This document shows, one piece after another, positions 16,587-24,088 of a stretch of DNA of 27,803 nt. This DNA is from an uncultured Rothia sp. (lineage in GTDB: Bacteria; Actinomycetota; Actinomycetes; Actinomycetales; Micrococcaceae). The notes under the pieces were generated by a model. That model ran no database searches. It saw nothing but the letters and a program-made list of their open reading frames with translations, and had not been told where the DNA came from. The translations under genes were made by a program, and so were the position numbers. The stretch is taken from NCBI GenBank assembly GCA_937935205.1, contig CALGXU010000141.1, positions 1 through 27,803 of the forward strand. Direction: 5' to 3'. Each line of letters starts with the position of its first letter. Within the stretch, counting starts at the first letter, position 1.

Positions 16587-17360
16587 GTGGATATTAAGAA
16601 GCTTGAGTTCCCGCCGGTGAGCCCGGACGCTCCCGTGGTGATTCACGTGGAGAATTTGGTGAAGCGCTTCGTTCTGCGCCACACCCGTTCGATGAAGGAA
16701 GCTTTTGTCTGGCTGATTAAGGGCCGCAAGGGTGATCTTTCGGAGAAGTTCAATGCGCTTAACGGCGTGAGCCTGGATATTCGTCAGGGCGAGCGTGTGG
16801 CTCTTCTGGGTCTGAACGGCTCGGGTAAGTCCACGCTGCTGAAGATGATTTCTGGCGTGATGCGCGCTGACGGTGGTGAGGTTCTCACTCGCGGCAATAT
16901 TGCGGGTCTGATTGAGGTGGGCGCTGGTTTCCACCCGGATCTGACCGGTCGCGATAACGTGTACCTCAACGGCGCAATCTTGGGTATGACCAAGGAGGAG
17001 ATTGAGGCTTCCTTCGATTCGATTGTGGATTTCGCTGAGATTCACGACTTTATCGATACCGAGGTGAAGTTCTACTCTTCGGGTATGTACCTGCGTCTGG
17101 CGTTCTCGGTTGCGGTTCATACGAACCCGGATATCTTCCTGGTGGATGAGATTCTTGCGGTGGGCGATGAGCCGTTCCAGAAGAAGTGTATTGCGAGGAT
17201 TCAGGAGCTGTGCTCTGCCGGTAAGACTCTTGTCGTGGTGAGCCATGACCTGGATTTGGTGTCTAAGATTTGTGACCGCGGCGTGGTGCTGGAGCACGGT
17301 AACCTGCGTTTTGACGGTCCGATTAAGGAAGCCGTGAAGGTGATTCGTGGCGGCGACTAA
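16587..17360 (+). CDS. wzt: Polysaccharide export ABC ATPase (Wzt/TagH-like)
   Basis: This encodes a 257-residue ATPase: Walker A GLNGSGKSTLLKMISG, the Q-loop region with GLIEVGAGFHPDLTGRDNVY (the 'GFHPELTGReNi' hallmark of Wzt/TagH exporters), a signature-type FYSSGMYLRLAFSVAV, Walker B DIFLVDEILAVGDEPFQKKC, and the switch histidine VVSHD. There is no C-terminal carbohydrate-binding domain, as in mycobacterial Wzt and TagH short forms. The start is GTG at 16587, preceded by AGGAG in the end of the permease gene. A GTG 57 nt upstream would overlap the permease and add 19 non-conserved residues. Last gene of the galactan operon. Confidence 0.94.
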   Translation: MDIKKLEFPPVSPDAPVVIHVENLVKRFVLRHTRSMKEAFVWLIKGRKGDLSEKFNALNGVSLDIRQGERVALLGLNGSGKSTLLKMISGVMRADGGEVLTRGNIAGLIEVGAGFHPDLTGRDNVYLNGAILGMTKEEIEASFDSIVDFAEIHDFIDTEVKFYSSGMYLRLAFSVAVHTNPDIFLVDEILAVGDEPFQKKCIARIQELCSAGKTLVVVSHDLDLVSKICDRGVVLEHGNLRFDGPIKEAVKVIRGGD

Positions 17361-17382
17361 CCGCTAGATGATTGCTGGTGAT

Positions 17383-17420
17383 GGGGCGTGTATTCCCGAT
17401 GGGGGAGTGCACGCCCCTTT
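17383..17420 (+). terminator. Terminator of the galactofuran operon
   Basis: GGGGCGTG (17383-17390) pairs with CACGCCCC (17410-17417), with an inner TTCCC/GGGGGA stem, followed by TTTGCTG. It begins 23 nt after the wzt stop. Confidence 0.82.
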
Positions 17421-17868
17421 GCTGTGCCTGAATACTGTGCCCGAATGCCCTACCCTAATGCCCCGCCCGAGAGGTTGGGGGTTGTTGGATAGGGTTCTGG
17501 CGTTTCAGCAGGGGAGGTAGGGGCGGCTGGGTGTGGCAGGGGCTGCTGCGGGGGAATTAAGACGAAATGTTACGTGTGCACCGAGTGCAAGATGGCGGTG
17601 GTCGGCGGTAAGCGGTTCGGGAGGCGCACGTACAGCTGTTCTGCAAGTCACAGCTGACTAGGCATTTTGAATTTTGGTGCACGTTAGGTAAAGATATGTG
17701 CGATTCTATGCATCAAAAATACTCAAATACTATACTCGTAAATATTAAGGGGTGTTTTATTACATTTTGATAAATTTGGTGCTCTGAGGGTAGGGTGATG
17801 ATGGCATTGATGTATCAATGCTTCACCGTATTCCACACAACCACACCACACAGCATCGGATCATTTCA
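17421..17868. other. Intergenic region before the tad operon
   Basis: This region falls into two halves. The first (17470-17555) is unusually G-rich on the plus strand, with at least seven runs of three or more G. The second is AT-rich (17690-17790) and should hold the tad promoter: TATACT at 17731-17736 is a good -10 box without a matching -35. An inverted repeat CAGCTGT/ACAGCTG lies at about 17633-17656, and related GTGCACC/GGTGCAC elements at about 17576 and 17676. An 18-bp palindrome is annotated separately. No coding region is convincing. Confidence 0.45.
17804..17821. promoter_or_regulatory. 18-bp perfect palindrome before tadA
   Basis: GCATTGAT-GT-ATCAATGC is two perfect 8-bp half sites with a 2-bp spacer, about 50 nt before the tadA start chosen here and downstream of the AT-rich promoter area. 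The size and symmetry are those of a dimeric regulator's operator. It overlaps the upstream alternative ATG of tadA (17818), which argues against that start. Confidence 0.5.
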
Positions 17869-19131
17869 ATGGAGAACACCGTACTGGATACCCGGGCGGA
17901 GCATCTAACTCTGCTCGAGGAAAATATCCGTGAGGCAATGCGCCACCGCAGCCTGGACCCGCACGAGGACCAGCGCGCCGTTCGCGGGCTCATTGACGAG
18001 CACCTGAACGATTACGAACAGCGACGCACCCGCATCTCCCTGCCCGATTTGGGCGACCGCGAATCCGTGATTCAGCGCCTGCACGATGAAATCTGCGGCT
18101 TCGGCGTGATCCAGCCGTTCCTCGATGATGAGAGTGTTGAAGAAATCTGGATTAACTCTCCCGACGAAATCTTTATCGCCCGCAACGGCGAAAGCGAATT
18201 GACCGGTCTGCACCTGAGCGCCGAGGCGATCAATAGCCTGCTGGAGCGCATGCTCAAGCCTTCGGGCCGCCGTGTGGATCTTTCCTCCCCGTTTGTTGAC
18301 GCATCCCTGCCGGATGGCTCCCGCTTGCACGCGGTGATTCCGGATATTACGCGCAGGCACACAAGCATCAATATCCGTAAGTTCGTGGTGCGTGCCCGCC
18401 GCCTGCCCGATCTGGTTCGCATGAACTCGCTGAGTGCCGGCGCGGCGTCTCTGCTGCACGCGGCGGTGGAGAGCGGCATGAACATCCTCGTTTCGGGTGC
18501 GACTCAGGCGGGTAAGACCACGATGCTGAACTGTCTGTCGGCATCTATTCCGCCGCGTGAGCGCGTGATTACGTGCGAAGAAATTTTTGAGCTCGCGGTT
18601 CCGCTGCGCGATGTGGTGGGTCTGCAGTGCCGCCAGCCGAACCTTGAGGGCACCGGTGCGATTGAGCTGCGCCGCCTGGTCAAGGAGGCTCTGCGTATGC
18701 GCCCGGACCGCATCCTCATTGGTGAGGTGCGTGAGGCGGAATCCCTGGATATGCTCATTGCGCTTAACGCGGGTCTGCCTGGCATGTGCACGATTCACGC
18801 GAACTCGGCGCGTGACGCGGTAACCAAGATTTGTACCCTGCCGCTGCTTGCGGGCGAGAATATTTCCTCGGCGTTCGTGGTGCCGACCGTGGCGTCCTGC
18901 TTTGACATTGTGGTGCATTGCGGTCGCGATTCGCGCGGTCAGCGTCAGGTCGAAGAGATTAGCATGCTGGGTGGCCGGGTTGAGGACGGCGTGATTGAGA
19001 TGTCTCCGCTGTTTGTGCGTCGTGACGGTCGGATGGTGTGCGTGGCGTTGGAGCTGCCGAACCCGGATCGTTGGATTCGTGCCGGTCACCGCCCCGAGCA
19101 GGTGCTGGCTGCGGCGAAGGCGGGTCAGTAA
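17869..19131 (+). CDS. tadA: Tad pilus assembly ATPase (TadA/CpaF)
   Basis: This encodes a 420-residue secretion ATPase that powers assembly of Flp-type pili. It has an N-terminal helical domain, then LHDEICGFGVIQPFLDDESV, EEIWINSPDEIFIARNG (both CpaF hallmarks), GSRLHAVIPDITRRHTSINI and the Walker A SGATQAGKTTML (Lys216, Thr217). An Asp box with CEEIFEL, the Walker B RILIGEVREAESLDML and the His box MCTIHANSARDAV follow. The start is the ATG at 17869; an upstream ATG at 17818 would add 17 His-rich residues, has no ribosome-binding site and lies inside the palindrome. Neither start has a strong ribosome-binding site. It is the first gene of a seven-gene Tad operon and overlaps tadB (TAATG). 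Confidence 0.93.
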   Translation: MENTVLDTRAEHLTLLEENIREAMRHRSLDPHEDQRAVRGLIDEHLNDYEQRRTRISLPDLGDRESVIQRLHDEICGFGVIQPFLDDESVEEIWINSPDEIFIARNGESELTGLHLSAEAINSLLERMLKPSGRRVDLSSPFVDASLPDGSRLHAVIPDITRRHTSINIRKFVVRARRLPDLVRMNSLSAGAASLLHAAVESGMNILVSGATQAGKTTMLNCLSASIPPRERVITCEEIFELAVPLRDVVGLQCRQPNLEGTGAIELRRLVKEALRMRPDRILIGEVREAESLDMLIALNAGLPGMCTIHANSARDAVTKICTLPLLAGENISSAFVVPTVASCFDIVVHCGRDSRGQRQVEEISMLGGRVEDGVIEMSPLFVRRDGRMVCVALELPNPDRWIRAGHRPEQVLAAAKAGQ

Positions 19132-19985
19132 TGCCTCTATTTCTGAGCCTGATTTTGGGGTTGGGCGTCTGCCTGATTTACCTTTCCTGTTTTCCGGATA
19201 ACGGCAAGCCGCCGAAGCCGAGTAATGACCCGGCGCTGGTTGTGGCGCTGCGTAAGGCGGGTATGCATTCGCTGACTCCTCGCACGTTCATGTGGGTGAG
19301 TGTCGTCAGCGGTGTGGGCGCGTCGGTTCTGCTGCTGATGCTTACTCAGCTTTTGCCGCTGGGTCTGCTGGGCCTGATTGGTGGTTTTGTGGCCCCTCGC
19401 GTGGTCGTGAATCATCGTGCCCGTGCGGCGGATGCCCGTATTTGGCAGCTGTGGCCGGATGCGGTGGACCACCTGCGTTCGGCGATTCGTGCGGGTTTGT
19501 CCCTGCCGGAGGCGCTGATTCAGCTCTCGTACCGCGGCCCGGAAGAGCTGCGTGATGCCTTCGCCCATTTCTCGCGTGATTACCGTGCGTCGGGTGAGTT
19601 CGTGCCGTCGCTGAACCGTTTGAAGGAGTACCTCTCTGACCCGGTGGCGGACACCATTATTGAGGCGTTGAAGATTGCCCGCGAGGTGGGCGGTTCGGAC
19701 CTGGGTAAGCTGCTGGGCACGCTGAGTGATTTTCTGCGTGAGAATGCGCGTACCCGTTCGGAGCTTCTGGCTCGCCAGTCGTGGACTGTGAATGCGGCTC
19801 GTCTCTCCTGTGTGGCGCCCTGGTTTGTGCTGTGTCTGATGGCGACTCAGCCTGCCGCGCGCATGGTTTATAACTCGTTTGCCGGTGCGATGCTGATGAT
19901 TGCCGGTGCCGCTATTTCTTTGGCGGCGTACCGTCTGATGCTGCGTATTGGTGAGTTGCCGCGTGAACGGAGGGTTTTCGGATGA
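19131..19985 (+). CDS. tadB: Tad pilus platform protein TadB
   Basis: This encodes 284 residues with an N-terminal membrane segment (about 3-18), a two-helix region (about 58-98), a cytoplasmic T2SSF domain (WQLWPDAVDHLRSAIRAGLS, LPEALIQLSYRGPEELRDAF, IIEALKIAREVGGSDLGKLL), and two C-terminal membrane segments. TadB pairs with TadC to form the inner-membrane platform on which TadA acts. The start is at 19131, within the TAATG overlap with tadA. An in-frame upstream start at 19038 would run across the tadA end in another frame and is rejected. Confidence 0.9.
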   Translation: MPLFLSLILGLGVCLIYLSCFPDNGKPPKPSNDPALVVALRKAGMHSLTPRTFMWVSVVSGVGASVLLLMLTQLLPLGLLGLIGGFVAPRVVVNHRARAADARIWQLWPDAVDHLRSAIRAGLSLPEALIQLSYRGPEELRDAFAHFSRDYRASGEFVPSLNRLKEYLSDPVADTIIEALKIAREVGGSDLGKLLGTLSDFLRENARTRSELLARQSWTVNAARLSCVAPWFVLCLMATQPAARMVYNSFAGAMLMIAGAAISLAAYRLMLRIGELPRERRVFG

Positions 19986-20914
19986 ACCTGCCTCTGATTT
20001 TTGGTCTGCTGTTGGCAACCGGCGTGGGTCTGATTCTTTCCTCGGTGCTGAATACTCGCAGTATTTCGTTCTCGGATCGTGTGGCCTCGCAGTTGCGCGG
20101 TGAGACTCTGCGTGAGTCGCTGTTGAAGGAGCAGGAGCGCCGTGAGCCGAGCCTGCTGGAGGCGATTTCGGCGTTCTGTGCGCCGCTTCTGCGTTCGTTG
20201 TCTTCGTCGTTGAGCGGCTCGTCGCTGAGTGATAGTTCGGTGCAGGAGCGTCTGCGTCGTGCTGGCTCTTCGCAGAGTGTGAGCGCGTTTCGTGCTGAGC
20301 AGCTGCTGTGGGCTCTTGCCGGTGTGACTGTCATGAGTGCCCTGACGGTCATTGGCGTGGTGCAGGAGCGTTTCTCGATTCTGGTGGCTCTTGTGCTGGT
20401 GCTGGTGAGCGGTTTGAGCGGCTTTCTGGCGCGTGACTGGTGGCTGGGCGAGGCGGTGACTAAGCGTGAGAAGCAGCTGGTCGCTGAGTTCCCGGCGCTG
20501 GCGGAGATGATGGCGCTGTCGGTGACGGCGGGCGAGTCGGCGCTGGCGGCTTTGGAGCGCATCTGTTTGACTTCTCGCGGCGAGTTGGCTCATGAGTTTT
20601 CTGAGATTTTGGCGCGGACCCGCACCGGCGTTTCGCTCTTGAGCGCGTTGCAGGAGTTTGCGGAGCGTACTCGCGTTCCGGCGTTGAGCCGCTTTGTTGA
20701 GGGTATTGCTGTTGCGATTGAGCGCGGTACCCCTCTTGCTGATGTGTTGCGTGCACAGGCTCAGGATGTGCGCGATAACGCTAAGCGTGAGCTGATGGAA
20801 ACAGCCGGTAAGAAGGAGATTGCGATGCTCGCCCCGGTGGTGTTTTTCATCCTGCCGCTGACCGTCATTTTTGCGGTCTTCCCGGGCCTGTCGCTCATGC
20901 GTTTGAACTTTTAG
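19982..20914 (+). CDS. tadC: Tad pilus platform protein TadC
   Basis: This encodes 310 residues: one N-terminal helix, a polar region with short repeats, a helix pair (about 105-150), the T2SSF core (QLVAEFPALAEMMALSVTAG, ESALAALERICLTSRGELAH, GTPLADVLRAQAQDVRDNAK) and a final hairpin helix ending in LTVIFAVFPGLSLMRLNF. This is the second platform subunit of the Tad machine. It overlaps tadB by 4 nt (ATGA). A hairpin without a T run follows its stop and separates it from the pilin-like gene. Confidence 0.9.
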   Translation: MNLPLIFGLLLATGVGLILSSVLNTRSISFSDRVASQLRGETLRESLLKEQERREPSLLEAISAFCAPLLRSLSSSLSGSSLSDSSVQERLRRAGSSQSVSAFRAEQLLWALAGVTVMSALTVIGVVQERFSILVALVLVLVSGLSGFLARDWWLGEAVTKREKQLVAEFPALAEMMALSVTAGESALAALERICLTSRGELAHEFSEILARTRTGVSLLSALQEFAERTRVPALSRFVEGIAVAIERGTPLADVLRAQAQDVRDNAKRELMETAGKKEIAMLAPVVFFILPLTVIFAVFPGLSLMRLNF

Positions 20915-20919
20915 ATTTT

Positions 20920-20946
20920 GCGGCGGGTACACACCGTACCGGCCGC
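20920..20946 (+). other. Hairpin between tadC and the pilin-like gene
   Basis: GCGGC-g-GGTAC (20920-20930) and GTACC-g-GCCGC (20936-20946) form an 11-bp stem with one G-G mismatch and the loop ACACC, 5 nt after the tadC stop. No T run follows. A second G/C-rich imperfect stem lies just after it (about 20946-20985). Likely roles are 3'-end protection of the tadABC message, or partial attenuation or processing so that the downstream pilin genes are expressed at a different level. Confidence 0.5.
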
Positions 20947-21022
20947 GCCGCGGTGGGCTGGGCTGATTGCCCGGCGCGCCGCACCAACCACACACTACAC
21001 CCTTTGATAGAAGGAGAAAATC

Positions 21023-21250
21023 ATGTTCCGTCGTTTCCGCACCACCCTTACCGTGCTGATCGCCTTGGCTGCCGCATCCGTGCTGGCTCTGCGCCTGAAG
21101 AACAAGCAGGATGACCCCGAGCGCGGCGACGTGCCCGGCTGGGTCATGATCACCATGATGAGCGCCGTGCTGGTTGCCGCTATCCTGGCGATTGCTCAGC
21201 CCGCTCTGACCAAGATGTTCAACGACGCGATTGCTCTGGTTCACCAGTAA
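21023..21250 (+). CDS. Small Flp-pilin-like membrane protein
   Basis: This encodes 75 residues with a basic start, a first hydrophobic helix (about 7-23), a charged stretch with NKQDDPERGD, and a second helix (VPGWVMITMMSAVLVAAILA). It sits where actinobacterial Tad operons keep the major Flp pilin or a DUF4244-like protein. After the Gly of ERG, a prepilin-type +5 glutamate would be expected; here the sequence DVPGWV has Trp at that place. It has the best ribosome-binding site of the operon (GAAGGAGAAAATC then ATG), fitting high expression. Its stop overlaps the next start (TAATG). It could be the structural pilin or only a small helper. Confidence 0.8.
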   Translation: MFRRFRTTLTVLIALAAASVLALRLKNKQDDPERGDVPGWVMITMMSAVLVAAILAIAQPALTKMFNDAIALVHQ

Positions 21251-21705
21251 TGCGTATGCCCCGCATCGCTTCTGAGCTGACTGCCGCTGAGCTATCCTCC
21301 GCGGAATATTCTGTGGAGGATAGCGAGCGCGGTGACGCCAGCACGGAATTCGTCATGGTCGGTGCGCTGTTGGTGTTGCTGACCATGGCGATTCTGCAGG
21401 TTTCTTTTGCCCTGTATGCACGAACCATGTTGGTGGATGCTGCGGCGGCTGGGGCACGTTACGGTACGATGCGTGACCGCACTCCGCAGGAGGGTATGGA
21501 GCGTACCCGTCAGCTGATTGAGGGGGTTCTTCCGTCTTCGTATGCTGAGAATATTTCGTACCGTCAGAGTAGCGATTCTACGGGTGTGCGCACTTTGGAG
21601 GTGACGGTGAAGTCTCCGTTGCCGGTGCTGGGCCCGTGGGGTTTTCCGGATTCTATTGAGGTGAAGGGGCATGCAATTTATGCGGAGCATCGTTCCGGTG
21701 ATTAG
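21250..21705 (+). CDS. TadE-like minor pilin
   Basis: This encodes 151 residues: a polar leader rich in Ser/Glu, then the class III prepilin pattern ERG followed by DASTEF, placing Glu at +5 and Phe at +6. One hydrophobic helix follows (VMVGALLVLLTMAILQVSFA), then an extracytoplasmic alpha/beta domain with AAAAGARYGTMRD and LEVTVKSPLPVLGPWGF. TadE proteins are pseudopilins processed by the Tad prepilin peptidase; no peptidase gene is in the window. The start overlaps the preceding stop by 1 nt. The next gene overlaps its 3' end by 35 nt. Confidence 0.85.
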   Translation: MRMPRIASELTAAELSSAEYSVEDSERGDASTEFVMVGALLVLLTMAILQVSFALYARTMLVDAAAAGARYGTMRDRTPQEGMERTRQLIEGVLPSSYAENISYRQSSDSTGVRTLEVTVKSPLPVLGPWGFPDSIEVKGHAIYAEHRSGD

Positions 21706-22192
21706 TGGCTTTTCGCTTCGGCCGCGTGTGAAGGAACGCCTGAAGAGCCGCTCTGATCGGCATCTTTCGAACCAGCACAGCCGTGAAGAGGGCAGCGCCA
21801 TTGTGGAGTTCCTGGGTTTGGGCATTACTCTGCTCATCCCGGTGCTCTACGCGGTGCTCACCATCTTCAGCTTGCAGTCCTCGGTCATGGCGGCCCATGC
21901 CGCGAGCGCCCAGGTGGTGCTGTATGTGCAGGAGCAGCCGCAGGATTCGTCGGTTGGCCCGGATTTGGCTCAGCGTTTGGCGGTGCATGCTGCCGCCGAT
22001 TACGGGGTTGAGCCTTCCGATGTGAGCGTGTCGTTGAGCTGTGAGTCGGGGGAGTGCGCCTCAGGTACGAAGGCGTACGCCACGGTGACGGTTCAGGCGC
22101 GTTTGCCGTTGCTGCCTTCGTTTATGGATGGCGGCGTGATTCCGGTGAGTTCTCATGCGTCGAGTTGGGGGTCTGGTCATGTTGATTCCTAA
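21671..22192 (+). CDS. TadE/TadG-like minor pilin
   Basis: This encodes 173 residues. A long basic leader (1-38) precedes EEG and SAIVEF, giving Glu at +5 as in processed Tad pseudopilins. A hydrophobic helix (LGLGITLLIPVLYAVLTIFS) and a periplasm-like domain with a Cys pair (SCESGEC) follow. Two starts are possible: ATG 21671 and ATG 21680, the latter 10 nt after AAGGGG. The gene overlaps its neighbours at both ends, so translation is probably coupled. The disulfide is inferred from the two cysteines four residues apart. Confidence 0.83.
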   Translation: MQFMRSIVPVISGFSLRPRVKERLKSRSDRHLSNQHSREEGSAIVEFLGLGITLLIPVLYAVLTIFSLQSSVMAAHAASAQVVLYVQEQPQDSSVGPDLAQRLAVHAAADYGVEPSDVSVSLSCESGECASGTKAYATVTVQARLPLLPSFMDGGVIPVSSHASSWGSGHVDS

Positions 22193-22718
22193 TGGTTTGC
22201 CGGCGCGTGCCCACCTGCTGACTCGTGCCCGCATGCAGACTCAAGCCAGTGTGCAGAGCCGGGCGCTCGCCTCTGACCCGGTTGCCTCTGAGCCTCTCGC
22301 ATCAGGCCCGGAAGAGGGCAGCATTGCCCCGCTGATTGTGGGTATGCTGGCGTTGCTTCTGCTCATCGGTTCGGTGACGGTGGCGATTACCGGCGCGTAT
22401 CTGCAGACTCAGCATCTGCAGGATGTGGCGGACGCTCAGGCGAACTCGATTACCCGCACGATGCGCACTCCGGAGGAGGCGAGTGGTTCGGCGGCGTGGG
22501 AGTATGCGAGCGCGTACCTGGCTGAGGTTCAGCCGGGGCAGGATTTTCATGCGTTGCGTTTGGAGAACGTGTCCGTGGATTCTGACCGCAGCGTGCACGT
22601 GTACCTATCGGCTCGTATTCGTCCGCCGCTGCTGTCGATTTTGGTGCCTGATGGTATTGAGGTGACCGCTCATGGTTCGTCGCGTTTGAAGACGAGTCAG
22701 GGCCCGTCCAGCGATTAG
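22179..22718 (+). CDS. TadE-like / Rv3654c-like secreted membrane protein
   Basis: This encodes 179 residues: a long polar leader with repeated Ala/Ser/Glu (about 12-44), then EEG and SIAPLIVGMLALLLLIGSVT (membrane helix). DVADAQANSITRTMRTP and an extracytoplasmic domain follow. Small TadE-like genes of the Rv3654c kind occupy this last place in many actinobacterial Tad operons. Unlike the two genes before it, residue +5 after the Gly is not Glu (SIAPL), so processing as a prepilin is doubtful. The start was set at ATG 22179, seven nucleotides after GGGGG; an earlier GTG at 22155 would overlap more and has no ribosome-binding site. Last gene of the operon. Confidence 0.8.
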   Translation: MLIPNGLPARAHLLTRARMQTQASVQSRALASDPVASEPLASGPEEGSIAPLIVGMLALLLLIGSVTVAITGAYLQTQHLQDVADAQANSITRTMRTPEEASGSAAWEYASAYLAEVQPGQDFHALRLENVSVDSDRSVHVYLSARIRPPLLSILVPDGIEVTAHGSSRLKTSQGPSSD

Positions 22719-22742
22719 TGGCGTTGTGAGCCCCATAGACTG

Positions 22743-22796
22743 CGAGGGTGCATCCGCAAGGTAGTGTAACGGCTAGCGGATGCGCCCTCGTTTTTT
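22743..22796 (+). terminator. Strong terminator of the tad operon
   Basis: CGAGGGTGCATCCGC (22743-22757) pairs with GCGGATGCGCCCTCG (22776-22790) through one T-G pair, followed directly by TTTTTT. It lies 24 nt after the last tad stop. Confidence 0.92.
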
Positions 22797-22927
22797 GTCC
22801 CCATTTTGTTGCCGTTTTTGTTCCCAAGCTGTTCCCGCAGCACGGCTTCTGCCCGCTACCTGCCCCATCCTTCTGCGCTGTGGGCTGTTGCGGGCTGTAA
22901 CGGCGGGACTTTCTGGCCGTTTCGCGA

Positions 22928-22941
22928 TAGTGTTAAAAGCT
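22928..22941 (+). promoter_or_regulatory. Possible -10 of a leaderless prfB transcript
   Basis: TAGTGT at 22928-22933 ends 8 nt before the prfB ATG, and no Shine-Dalgarno sequence is present in the 20 nt before the start. This spacing fits transcription starting at or next to the A of the ATG. No good -35 hexamer is visible, so the call is tentative. Confidence 0.3.
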
Positions 22942-24069
22942 ATGGCATCCTTCGACTTTTCTGCTGAGATTAAAGAGCTTCGCGCGATCTTCGACTCTAT
23001 TGCTGCTGTGAGCGATATTGAGGGGATTGAGCGCGCCATTGAGGACCTGTCTGCGCAGGCTGCCGCACCCGATTTGTGGGATGACGTGGAGAACGCGCAG
23101 AAGGTGACGAGCGCACTGTCGTATAAGCAGTCGGAGCTGAATCGTCTGCGTTCGCTGTCTTCTCGCATTGATGATGTTGAGGTGATGGTGGAGCTTGCCG
23201 AAGCGGAGGATGAGGAGACTGCCGCCGAGCTGCTCGCGGATGCTGAGCGTGAGTGCGGTGAGATCCGCGCCAAGCTGGAAGAGCTTGAGGTGCTGGTGTT
23301 GCTGTCGGGTGAGTACGATCAGCGTGAGGCTGTGGTGACGATCCGTTCGGGCGCCGGTGGCGTGGACGCTGCTGATTTTGCGGAGATGCTGCTGCGCATG
23401 TACCTGCGTTGGGCGGAGAAGAACGGCTACCCGACGAAGGTTCTGGACACCTCCTACGCTGAGGAGGCGGGCCTGAAGTCGGTGACCTTTGAGGTGAACG
23501 CGCCGTACGCTTTTGGTCGCCTGTCGGTGGAGGCGGGTACTCACCGCCTGGTGCGTATTTCGCCGTTCGATAATCAGGGCCGCCGCCAGACCTCGTTCGC
23601 GGCGGTTGAGGTGATTCCTCTGATTGAGCAGACGGATGCTATTGAGATTCCCGAGTCTGAGATTAAGGTGGATGTGTTCCGCTCGTCGGGCCCGGGTGGT
23701 CAGTCGGTGAATACGACGGATTCGGCGGTACGTATGACTCACTTGCCGACCGGTATTGTGGTGTCGATGCAGAATGAGAAGTCGCAGTTGCAGAACCGTG
23801 CGGCGGCTTTGCGCGTGCTGCAGTCTCGCCTGTTGCTGTTGCGTAAGGAGCAGGAGGATGCGAAGAAGAAGGAGCTTGCCGGTGACATTAAGGCAAGCTG
23901 GGGGGACCAGATGCGCTCCTATGTTCTGCATCCGTACCAGATGGTGAAGGATCTGCGTACCGGCTATGAGGAGGGTAATACCTCTAATGTTTTGGATGGC
24001 GGTTTGAACGCCTTTATTGATGCTGGTATTCGCTGGCGTGCTTCGGGGCGCGCGGCTGAAGAGAGCTAA
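22942..24069 (+). CDS. prfB: Peptide chain release factor 2
   Basis: This encodes a 375-residue release factor that recognises UGA and UAA and triggers peptide release on the ribosome. The UGA/UAA-specific tripeptide is Ser207-Pro208-Phe209 (LVRISPFDNQGRRQTSFAA), and the catalytic GGQ is Gly252-Gly253-Gln254 (RSSGPGGQSVNTTDSAVRMT). The frame is open from the first codon: there is no in-frame UGA and no CUU-UGA-C shift site as in E. coli, so the autoregulatory frameshift is absent, as in many actinobacteria. The start is ATG 22942; the open frame continues upstream to 22780, but that part is not RF2-like and runs through the tad terminator. smpB follows 19 nt later. Confidence 0.97.
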   Translation: MASFDFSAEIKELRAIFDSIAAVSDIEGIERAIEDLSAQAAAPDLWDDVENAQKVTSALSYKQSELNRLRSLSSRIDDVEVMVELAEAEDEETAAELLADAERECGEIRAKLEELEVLVLLSGEYDQREAVVTIRSGAGGVDAADFAEMLLRMYLRWAEKNGYPTKVLDTSYAEEAGLKSVTFEVNAPYAFGRLSVEAGTHRLVRISPFDNQGRRQTSFAAVEVIPLIEQTDAIEIPESEIKVDVFRSSGPGGQSVNTTDSAVRMTHLPTGIVVSMQNEKSQLQNRAAALRVLQSRLLLLRKEQEDAKKKELAGDIKASWGDQMRSYVLHPYQMVKDLRTGYEEGNTSNVLDGGLNAFIDAGIRWRASGRAAEES

Positions 24070-24088
24070 GACGTATAAGGATTGAGTG

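Noticed and set aside
17493..17656. Stop-free stretch with a CYVCTEC...YSCSASH zinc-ribbon-like pattern
   Set aside because: No start codon before the first cysteines, no ribosome-binding site, and it lies in a G-rich spacer; the cysteine pattern is likely accidental.
22780..22941. 54-codon N-terminal extension of prfB
   Set aside because: It would start inside the tad terminator stem, has a Cys/Leu/Arg-rich composition unlike release factors, and normal RF2 length is reached from 22942.
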